This document shows, piece after piece, positions 1-5,122 of a stretch of 5,122 nucleotides of DNA. Position numbers and translations under genes: made by a program. The notes below the pieces were generated by a model that was not told the DNA's origin, made no database searches, and was given only the letters and a program-made list of their open reading frames with translations. Position 1 is the first letter of the stretch; each line of letters opens with the position of its first letter. Source of the DNA: Anaerolineales bacterium (GTDB lineage Bacteria; Chloroflexota; Anaerolineae; Anaerolineales; UBA11657); assembly GCA_947503585.1 (NCBI GenBank), contig CANNEJ010000140.1, positions 1 through 5,122 on the forward strand, given 5' to 3'.

Positions 1-1761
1 GCATCCGGCCGCCCCGACGATGCAGCGGCGATCTATGACCTCGCCGACAAAGCTGCCGCGAGCGACTTCACGCGGGCAAAGATAGACCTACTACGCGGCC
101 AGTTGTACGCTGCTGCCGGATCCCCTGCCAAGGCTCAATCGTTTTATCAGCACGCGATTGAAAATTACCCCGAAACAGCATCCGCTTACCTTGCACTGGT
201 TGCACTGCTCGACAGCGGTGCAACAGTCAATGATTTGCAGCGCGGCCGCGTTGATTACCACAACGGCCAGTACCAACCAGCCGTGGATGCATTGGAAAAC
301 TATATTCGCGCCACACCGCAACCTGTACCCGAGGCCGCATACCTGCTTGCGCGCTCATACGCGCAGCTCGACCGGCCAGATGATGCCGAGCGAATCCTGC
401 GCGAAATGATTACTGAGGGCTCACCGTCCGCAGAGCGCACTCAGGCATGGCTGGAGCTTGCCCGCGTCCAATGGCAAGACCGTGACAACCCGACCGCTGC
501 AGTCCAAACGCTCTTAGATTTTGTAGAAACCGGCCCGTCCCCTACAGACGGGGCAGCCGCGCTTAACAGCGCTGCGCGCACCAGTGTCCGTGCTGGCAAC
601 CTCCGGCAAGCTGCCGACATCTGGTTGCGCTCCGCAGCCCAATACCCGGACCTACCGACTGCCCACCCGGCCAGCTTTCAGGCCGGCATCATGCTCTACC
701 GCCTTGATGAAGCTGCGTCAGCACAGACCGCTTTCGCGGCAGCTGCGGCATCCACCACCGATCCAGAACAAATTGCAGCTGCAAAATTGTGGGGTGGAAA
801 ATCCTCGGCAAAGTTAGGCCAGTCAGAAACCGCTGCAAGCAACTATGCCGCCGCTGCGCTGGCGGACCCGAGCAGTTACTACGGCCTACGCTCTGCCCAG
901 CTGCAATCCGGCACCGCTCCTTTGCTAAAGTCCGGTGCACCCGAACTACGTGCGGACCTTGACTCCGCCCAGAATGATTTTGAGCAATGGCTTTCCGCAA
1001 AGCTGAACCTATCCACCACAACCGGGTTGCGCGAACTCGCAGAACCCCTTCGCAAAGATGGTCGATGGCTGCGTGGATCAGCGCTGTGGCACCTCGGCAT
1101 GGAAGACGAAGCCCGCACGGAATTGGTCAGCTTGCGAATTGCGGTCCGCACCAACCCGCTTGCAGCCTACCAACTTGCCCTGGCTTATCGTGACTTGGGA
1201 TATTTTTACGGCAGCATATACGCAGCGCGCGACTGCGTCGATGCGCTCGGCTTCGAGCAAACTCCGCTAGAAGCGCCACGCTTCCTTACATTGTTGCGCT
1301 TTGGTCCGTACTTTGAAGATTTAATAGCAAGTGCTGCGGCCAAGGAAAATCTCGACCCGCTGCTATTGGCCGCGCTCATTCGACAGGAAAGTTTGTACTC
1401 AAGCACTATCACATCTTCAGCCGCTGCGCGTGGCCTAATGCAAATCATTCCTGCTACCGGAGACTGGATTGCCAGCAAGCTCGCCTGGCCGGGATACACC
1501 GAGAGCGACCTAAACCGCCCCATCATCAGCGTTCCGTTTGGCGCGTTCTATCTCGCGGAGCAACGCCGCAATTTTGACGGCAACCTGTACGCGATGCTAG
1601 CCGCTTACAACGCCGGCCCCGGCAACGCCCGCCGCTGGCTGGATCTGGCGGGTGACGACCCTGACCTCTTTCTGGAAGTAACTACGGCAACAGAGACACA
1701 GCGCTACATTCGGCGCATTACCGAATACAGAGCTGTCTACGCGACGCTTTACGAACGTTAG
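1..1761 (+). CDS. Lytic murein transglycosylase with TPR-like N-terminal region and C-terminal SLT domain (5' end missing)
   Basis: The frame is open from the first base to a TAG at 1759-1761, giving 586 visible residues; the true start and any signal peptide lie upstream of the window. Residues about 28-300 are Ala-rich paired helices of TPR/Slt70-superhelix type, for example 82-106 and 111-137, with a YYGLRS motif at 293-298. Residues about 449-586 form a complete SLT (GH23) domain: RQES at 461-464 with E463 as the expected catalytic acid, GLMQI from 478, AYNAGPGN at 535-542 and ETQRYIRRI at 565-573. Enzymes of this family cleave the MurNAc-GlcNAc bond of peptidoglycan non-hydrolytically, leaving 1,6-anhydroMurNAc, and act outside the cytoplasmic membrane. 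The catalytic motifs are intact, so it should be active. It converges on the solute-binding protein gene and shares no operon with it. The exact subfamily is not determined; the general call is secure. Confidence 0.93.
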   Translation, partial: ASGRPDDAAAIYDLADKAAASDFTRAKIDLLRGQLYAAAGSPAKAQSFYQHAIENYPETASAYLALVALLDSGATVNDLQRGRVDYHNGQYQPAVDALENYIRATPQPVPEAAYLLARSYAQLDRPDDAERILREMITEGSPSAERTQAWLELARVQWQDRDNPTAAVQTLLDFVETGPSPTDGAAALNSAARTSVRAGNLRQAADIWLRSAAQYPDLPTAHPASFQAGIMLYRLDEAASAQTAFAAAAASTTDPEQIAAAKLWGGKSSAKLGQSETAASNYAAAALADPSSYYGLRSAQLQSGTAPLLKSGAPELRADLDSAQNDFEQWLSAKLNLSTTTGLRELAEPLRKDGRWLRGSALWHLGMEDEARTELVSLRIAVRTNPLAAYQLALAYRDLGYFYGSIYAARDCVDALGFEQTPLEAPRFLTLLRFGPYFEDLIASAAAKENLDPLLLAALIRQESLYSSTITSSAAARGLMQIIPATGDWIASKLAWPGYTESDLNRPIISVPFGAFYLAEQRRNFDGNLYAMLAAYNAGPGNARRWLDLAGDDPDLFLEVTTATETQRYIRRITEYRAVYATLYER

Positions 1762-1764
1762 CTG

Positions 1765-1799
1765 AAAACCGGCAGCCGCCCGCCCGTGGAGCTGCTGCC
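1765..1799 (-). terminator. Candidate intrinsic terminator for the secG/solute-binding protein transcript
   Basis: Read on the minus strand, GGCAGC (1799-1794) pairs with GCTGCC (1776-1771). After one A-G mismatch, four more pairs (GCTC with GGGC, one of them T-G) close a seven-base loop. GGTTTTC follows at once, so there are only four consecutive U residues. It lies just past the solute-binding protein stop at 1809-1811. On the plus strand no T run follows the stem, so it is less convincing as a terminator for the transglycosylase gene, although the same hairpin could act weakly both ways. Folding was done by eye. Confidence 0.4.
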
Positions 1800-1808
1800 C
1801 GCAAGTAA

Positions 1809-3503
1809 TTAAGGAACCTTCGCGATACGCCGAATTGTTCGCCGTGTCACCATATACCAATCACTAACGGACTGAAAGCGATCACTCGGCTCAAGCAAAA
1901 CACCAATTTGAACTCCGCCCACTTGGCGGCTCACGGCATACGAGTACACCGGTTGGTACAAAATCAACGCCGGCGTTTCGTCCGCAAAGCGCGCTTGAAA
2001 ACTATCATAGAGCCGTGCCCGCTCAGCAATTGACGAGCTGACCCGTGCGCGTTCGAGTAGTTCACTGATGGCGCGGTTCTCATACCCGCTGTAGTTCAAG
2101 CCAGTATCAATTTCCGTTTGATGCCAGAACAAATACGGGTCCGGATCAGCGCTGCTTTCCAGGCTCACCATTGCCAGCACGGCCTCAAACTGCCGACCCG
2201 GCAGCACACTGCCATAAAGCTCCGCGGCCGGCACCAGCTGCAAAGTAGCTTGCACGCCTATTTCCTTCCAACTATCAACGGCCAACTTGCCAAGCGTCCG
2301 GCCAAGCTCGTCGTCCGCGGATGTGAGCGTAAACGCCAGGCGCTTTAATTGCTTCTCACGGGCGTAGCCATCAGTGCCCGCCAGCGCATCCACGGGCAAT
2401 TGCCAATTGGCCATCGCCAACAACTCGGCTGCCCGCTTCGGCTCAAATGCTACTGTCTGAAGGTCAGGCTTGTGCGCCCAGGTGCCCTCAGCAACCGGTC
2501 CACGCGCCACAATACCCTGCCCCTGCAAAGTTTGGTCCACAAACCCCTGCCGGTTCAGCCCCAGCAGCAAGGCCTGCCTTACTTTCTTCTCCACAAAGAA
2601 TTCCACTGCCGCATTGCGCTGATTTAAAAAAATCACACCGAATTTTGGGACAGGCGCAGAGTACACCTGCAGTTTGGTGTCTGCCAACATGGCGCCCACC
2701 GCATCAAACGGTGCGCCGCCCATGCCCATCACCGTGCCATCCCGCAGCGCACTCAGCGCAGCACTTTCATCCGGCACAAACCGCATACGCACACTTTCCA
2801 ACCTCGGCGCCGGGCCATAGTGATTAGGATTTGGCGTGAGCACCGCTTCCTGCAGTGTGCCATCAGAATTCGATATCAACTCCTTCAGCATAAACGGGCC
2901 GGCACCCACCAGCCGCGCGTTCGCCGGATGGCGACCCAACTCACCTGCGACAGCGGGCGCAAACACATGCGCCGGTTGCACATAAAAAACAAGTTGTTCC
3001 AAAAACGGTGCATTTGCTTCTGGCAGCGTGAACTTCAGCGTGGTTGCGTTAAGTTTGGCAACAATCACATTGCTCCACAACACCGATAAATCCGGAGCAC
3101 CCGGAAACTCAGGCGACTGCAAAAGCTTCACCGAGAACAGAATATCATCTAGTGTGAGGGGAAGCCCGTCGGACCACCGCAGGCCCTGCCGCAGAACAAA
3201 TGTATAAGACAGGCCGTCAGCACTTACCGCCCAGCTCGCTGCCAGATCGGGAACCGGCAGCCCGCTTGCATCCAGCCGCATTAGACCCGCCTGAGTAAGT
3301 GCCGCCAGATCGCGATCAGGTGGCGTCTGCGAGCGCAGCAGCGGATTTAAGAACGTTGGCTGCCCAACTACGGCCTCAACATAAACGCCGCCGTTGGCTG
3401 GCGAATACGACACCTCCAAACCCGAGGATTGAGCTAATAACAACGCGCCCACCAAACCCAACCCGGTGGTGGCAATCAGCAACTGCCATCCGATTACGCG
3501 CAT
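1809..3503 (-). CDS. ABC-type peptide/solute-binding protein, family 5 (SBP_bac_5, DppA/OppA-like)
   Basis: The 564-residue protein starts at ATG 3503-3501 and ends at TAA 1811-1809. Residues 8-24 form a hydrophobic N-terminal segment that should act as an export signal or membrane anchor. The mature part begins with QPTFLNPLL (48-56), typical of the first strand of family 5 binding proteins. The family core follows at about 63-124: LAASWAVSADGLSYTF (87-102), then LRWSDGLPLTLDDILFS (108-124). The length fits the family. Members capture oligopeptides, or sometimes other solutes such as nickel or sugars, outside the membrane and hand them to an ABC permease. No permease or ATPase gene is visible nearby, so the substrate is unknown. 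There is no cysteine in the signal region, hence no lipobox, and I saw none in the whole protein. No in-frame ATG, GTG or TTG lies upstream before the secG stop, so this ATG is the best start, although no clear Shine-Dalgarno precedes it. It is probably co-transcribed with secG. Confidence 0.92.
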   Translation of the reverse strand: MRVIGWQLLIATTGLGLVGALLLAQSSGLEVSYSPANGGVYVEAVVGQPTFLNPLLRSQTPPDRDLAALTQAGLMRLDASGLPVPDLAASWAVSADGLSYTFVLRQGLRWSDGLPLTLDDILFSVKLLQSPEFPGAPDLSVLWSNVIVAKLNATTLKFTLPEANAPFLEQLVFYVQPAHVFAPAVAGELGRHPANARLVGAGPFMLKELISNSDGTLQEAVLTPNPNHYGPAPRLESVRMRFVPDESAALSALRDGTVMGMGGAPFDAVGAMLADTKLQVYSAPVPKFGVIFLNQRNAAVEFFVEKKVRQALLLGLNRQGFVDQTLQGQGIVARGPVAEGTWAHKPDLQTVAFEPKRAAELLAMANWQLPVDALAGTDGYAREKQLKRLAFTLTSADDELGRTLGKLAVDSWKEIGVQATLQLVPAAELYGSVLPGRQFEAVLAMVSLESSADPDPYLFWHQTEIDTGLNYSGYENRAISELLERARVSSSIAERARLYDSFQARFADETPALILYQPVYSYAVSRQVGGVQIGVLLEPSDRFQSVSDWYMVTRRTIRRIAKVP

Positions 3504-3564
3504 TGCAGGTAGAAGCGAAACGCTTGTGGCTGAGGCTGGCGCGCCCCAAATGAGCGCGAGGAAT

Positions 3565-3577
3565 GCGGCTTAGCCGC
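3565..3577 (-). other. Short inverted repeat over the secG stop codon
   Basis: GCGGC and GCCGC flank a three-base centre, and the secG TAA (3572-3570) lies within the repeat. Read on the minus strand it is GCGGCTAAGCCGC followed by ATTCC. There is no U tract, so it does not look like a terminator. It could be a chance palindrome or a small hairpin between the two cistrons. Confidence 0.3.
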
Positions 3578-3794
3578 TTATGACGACGTTCACGATGGCC
3601 GTGGCGAAGAACAAAAACGACAGTACAATTGTGAAATTGAAGAGCAGTTTCTCGACGCCACGCCGCGCCCGAAATACACCACCCTCACTGCTGCCGCTAA
3701 TGCCGCCCAAACCAGCGCCTTTGCTCTGAAGCACAATCGCGGCAATCAGCGCAATCGACACTACAATTTGAATAAGATTTACGTAAAAAGCCAC
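3570..3794 (-). CDS. secG: Preprotein translocase subunit SecG
   Basis: The 74-residue protein starts at GTG 3794-3792 and ends at TAA 3572-3570. It has the SecG layout: a membrane helix at about 3-22, a Gly-rich cytoplasmic loop with VLQSKGAGLGG (21-31), a basic FRARRGVEK stretch (41-49), and a second membrane helix at about 50-72 containing LLFNFTIVLSFLFF. The length is normal for SecG. SecG joins SecY and SecE in the plasma-membrane translocon and assists SecA-driven export, though it is often not essential. The GTG start is supported by GGAGGA eight bases upstream and by an in-frame stop at 3812-3810 that rules out a longer form. It is first in a probable two-gene unit with the solute-binding protein 66 bases downstream, and is divergent from ftsH. 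The loop and basic motif resemble Chloroflexota SecG as I remember it. Confidence 0.94.
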   Translation of the reverse strand: MAFYVNLIQIVVSIALIAAIVLQSKGAGLGGISGSSEGGVFRARRGVEKLLFNFTIVLSFLFFATAIVNVVISG

Positions 3795-3802
3795 AGCCCC
3801 AG

Positions 3803-3808
3803 TCCTCC
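3803..3808 (-). promoter_or_regulatory. Shine-Dalgarno site of secG
   Basis: The minus strand reads GGAGGA, a near-perfect anti-16S match, eight bases before the GTG at 3794-3792. It decides the non-ATG start of secG. Confidence 0.85.
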
Positions 3809-3821
3809 GCTAACTGCGCGA

Positions 3822-3830
3822 ATTATAACA
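3822..3830 (-). promoter_or_regulatory. Extended -10 promoter motif for secG
   Basis: The minus strand reads TGTTATAAT: a perfect TATAAT hexamer with the TGn extension. No good -35 hexamer is present at 16-18 bases (AGGTTG at a 17-base spacing is poor), as is often the case for extended -10 promoters. Transcription would start near 3815, leaving a short leader of about 20 bases before the secG start. This is a motif match only. Confidence 0.62.
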
Positions 3831-3904
3831 CCGCAAACACGCCCCAACCTTCGCTTTCTAAGCAGATTTTCTAACAATAATCTTACTGCCAACTTTGGAC
3901 GCGC

Positions 3905-3913
3905 TGGTATACT
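3905..3913 (+). promoter_or_regulatory. Extended -10 promoter motif for ftsH
   Basis: The motif is TGGTATACT: a TATACT hexamer (5 of 6 to consensus) with the TGn extension. The closest -35-like element is TTACTG at 3883-3888, with a long 19-base spacer. Transcription would begin near 3919-3921, about 48 bases before the ftsH start and only a few bases before the short open frame at 3924. This is a motif match only. Confidence 0.58.
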
Positions 3914-3923
3914 CTAAGGACAA

Positions 3924-3971
3924 ATGAGCAAAAAGCTTACAGCATTCAACAAAAATGGAGCCCGCCGGTGA
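3924..3971 (+). CDS. Possible 15-residue leader peptide overlapping the ftsH start
   Basis: ATG at 3924-3926 opens a 15-codon frame, MSKKLTAFNKNGARR, ending with TGA at 3969-3971. The TGA overlaps the ftsH GTG (3968-3970) in a GTGA arrangement, the classic geometry for translational coupling. The peptide is basic (five Lys or Arg) and has no recognisable homology. AAGGA at 3916-3920 is a Shine-Dalgarno-like match, but only three bases from the ATG. If transcription starts near 3920, the frame would be translated as a nearly leaderless start. It may be a true regulatory upstream ORF or a chance open frame, since ftsH also has its own Shine-Dalgarno inside it. No comparative support is available here. 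Confidence 0.33.
   Translation: MSKKLTAFNKNGARR
3957..3960 (+). promoter_or_regulatory. Shine-Dalgarno site of ftsH
   Basis: GGAG lies seven bases before the GTG at 3968-3970. Together with the absence of any in-frame ATG, GTG or TTG in the upstream leader, it supports the GTG start. It lies inside the short upstream frame, so ribosomes translating that frame would pass over it. Confidence 0.75.
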
Positions 3972-5122
3972 ATAACCCTAAAATTCGCAACGCATTCGTT
4001 TACGTGTTGATCTTTTTGGCGCTCGCGGCCATCCTTTACTCGGTTCGCGCTCAAACCCCCGCCAAAGAAGTGCTCTCGCTGGGCGAAATCCGTGATGCAA
4101 TTGTTCGCAATGAAGTGGAGAAAATTGCAGTCGCCGAAGAAAACTTGACAGTTTATTTCATGCCGTCGTCATCGCACAGTATTGCGGTGGCACGCGTTGA
4201 AGGCAAGTCCACCGCCGCTGAGCAGCTGGTGTCTCTGGGCGTTCCGCAGGAGAGCCTTGCGCGCATCAAGTGGGATGTGCAGCGCCCCAGCGACTGGGGC
4301 AACATTATGGCCCTGCTGAGCTATAGCTTGCCGGCCGTCTTTGTTGTGGGGTTCATATATTTCATGATGCGGCAGGCGCAGGGCACAAACAATCAAGCCA
4401 TGCAATTTGGCAAGAGCCGCGCCCGCGTATTCAACAGCGATCAGCCTGCCATCACCTTTGATGATGTAGCGGGTGTCGATGAATCGAAAGCAGAATTACA
4501 GGAAGTGGTAGAGTTTCTCAAAGAACCGGAAAAATTTGTGGGTCTCGGCGCCAGAATTCCGAAGGGCGTTCTGTTGGTTGGCCCTCCAGGCACCGGCAAG
4601 ACACTGCTTGCAAAAGCATGTGCCGGCGAAGCGGGCGTTCCGTTCTATTCAATCTCCGGATCTGAGTTTGTGGAGATGTTTGTGGGCGTCGGTGCCAGCC
4701 GTGTTCGTGATTTGTTTGAGCAAGCAAAGCGCCAAAGCCCGTGCATCATCTTTGTAGACGAGATTGATGCCGTAGGGCGCCAGCGCGGCGCTGGACTGGG
4801 CGGCAGCCACGATGAGCGTGAGCAAACACTCAACCAAATTCTGGTTGAGATGGACGGATTTGACACCGACACACATGTAATTGTGGTAGCGGCAACAAAC
4901 CGCCCCGACATCCTGGACCCGGCCCTGCTGCGTCCCGGCCGCTTTGATCGCCGCGTGGTGATCGACCGCCCGGACATCAAGGGCCGTGAAGCAATTTTCA
5001 AAGTTCACGTGAAAGGAAAGCCGCTTGCGCCGGACGTAAACCTGCCGATGCTAGCCAAAGCCACACCGGGGCTCGTGGGAGCAGACATTGAAAACACCGT
5101 CAACGAAGCCGCCATTCTGGCA
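3968..5122 (+). CDS. ftsH: ATP-dependent zinc metalloprotease FtsH, N-terminal part (3' end missing)
   Basis: The frame is open from GTG 3968-3970 to the last base, giving 385 residues with no stop. A first membrane helix lies at about 8-26, a short extracytoplasmic domain at about 28-112, and a second helix at about 115-134. The AAA+ module follows: FDDVAGVDE (164-172), Walker A GPPGTGKT (205-212), pore loop FVG (238-240), Walker B IIFVDEID (260-267), and the second region of homology with ATNRPD (309-314) and LRPGRFDRRV (321-330), where R322 and R325 are the expected arginine fingers. The HEXXH zinc site and the protease domain lie beyond the window. FtsH hexamers pull misassembled membrane proteins and short-lived regulators into the protease chamber at the cytoplasmic face of the membrane, and degrade orphan SecY in E. 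coli. All ATPase residues are intact. FtsH proteins are usually 600-700 residues, so roughly half is missing. Confidence 0.97.
   Translation, partial: MNNPKIRNAFVYVLIFLALAAILYSVRAQTPAKEVLSLGEIRDAIVRNEVEKIAVAEENLTVYFMPSSSHSIAVARVEGKSTAAEQLVSLGVPQESLARIKWDVQRPSDWGNIMALLSYSLPAVFVVGFIYFMMRQAQGTNNQAMQFGKSRARVFNSDQPAITFDDVAGVDESKAELQEVVEFLKEPEKFVGLGARIPKGVLLVGPPGTGKTLLAKACAGEAGVPFYSISGSEFVEMFVGVGASRVRDLFEQAKRQSPCIIFVDEIDAVGRQRGAGLGGSHDEREQTLNQILVEMDGFDTDTHVIVVAATNRPDILDPALLRPGRFDRRVVIDRPDIKGREAIFKVHVKGKPLAPDVNLPMLAKATPGLVGADIENTVNEAAILA

Larger units (their letters stand above)
3795..3967. promoter_or_regulatory. Divergent secG/ftsH intergenic region
   Basis: This 173-base region is visibly more AT-rich than the flanking genes and carries outward-facing promoter-like motifs for secG (3830-3822) and ftsH (3905-3913). 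The two -10 elements are about 80 bases apart, so the promoters are not overlapping but could share upstream activator or UP-like AT-rich sequence. TTTCTAA occurs twice in the same direction at 3855-3861 and 3868-3874, 13 bases apart, and could be an operator half-site pair or chance. No CIRCE heat-shock repeat is visible. Confidence 0.6.

Noticed and set aside
103..105. TTG as the true start of the transglycosylase
   Set aside because: The same frame is open upstream to base 1 and encodes a continuation of the helical repeat pattern, and the family needs an export signal that is not found after this TTG. The gene is cut by the window edge.
689..1526. Minus-strand open frames opposite the transglycosylase
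   Set aside because: They are out-of-frame shadows of the TPR/SLT gene, with Arg/Ser-rich composition and no ribosome binding site that I could see.
2118..3089. Chain of plus-strand open frames opposite the solute-binding protein gene
   Set aside because: They encode low-complexity Pro/His/Arg-rich sequences with no known motifs, while the minus strand encodes an intact family 5 protein across the same interval.
3565..3577. Terminator between secG and the binding protein
   Set aside because: The inverted repeat is only five pairs around a three-base loop and has no following U tract. It overlaps the stop codon, so co-transcription remains more likely.
3955..3957. ATG as an alternative ftsH start
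   Set aside because: It is out of frame with the FtsH coding sequence; the GTG at 3968 has a correctly spaced GGAG and is the only in-frame start near the membrane helix.
4645..5008. Two overlapping minus-strand open frames of about 118-119 codons antisense to ftsH
   Set aside because: They lie wholly opposite the conserved AAA+ region of ftsH, overlap each other in different frames and show no recognisable domain. They are shadows of GC-rich coding sequence.

Overview
This window looks like ordinary bacterial chromosome from a moderately GC-rich genome. It has dense coding, four recognisable protein genes, no mobile elements, no RNA genes and no CRISPR. The SecG sequence (a QSKGAGLGG loop followed by FRARRGVEK), the family 5 solute-binding protein and the TPR-SLT transglycosylase together remind me most of Chloroflexota (Anaerolineae-like or SAR202-like lineages). 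That placement rests on remembered family resemblance and was not tested by a search.

Layout. Positions 1-1761 (+) hold the 3' part of a lytic murein transglycosylase: TPR-like helices followed by a complete C-terminal SLT catalytic domain. It converges on a minus-strand pair, with a candidate hairpin terminator in the 47-base gap (1762-1808). The minus-strand pair is secG (3794-3570) followed by an ABC-type peptide/solute-binding protein (3503-1809). These two are 66 bases apart and in the same reading frame, and are probably co-transcribed. A 173-base divergent intergenic region (3795-3967) separates secG from ftsH, which runs rightward from 3968 and off the window end. It encodes the N-terminal membrane part and most of the AAA+ module; the zinc protease domain lies outside.

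All the products act at or outside the cytoplasmic membrane. SecG is part of the Sec translocon that exports proteins. FtsH is the membrane-anchored quality-control protease, known in other bacteria to degrade unassembled SecY. The solute-binding protein is an exported nutrient-capture protein, and the transglycosylase remodels peptidoglycan. A shared envelope role is an inference from position only.

The most interesting structure is at the secG/ftsH divergent region. Each direction has an extended -10 promoter-like motif (TGnTATAAT or TGnTATACT). On the ftsH side a 15-codon open frame begins just after the predicted transcription start, and its TGA overlaps the ftsH GTG start (GTGA). This would suit a translationally coupled leader peptide. 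I see no clear evidence of a wholly new biological system.
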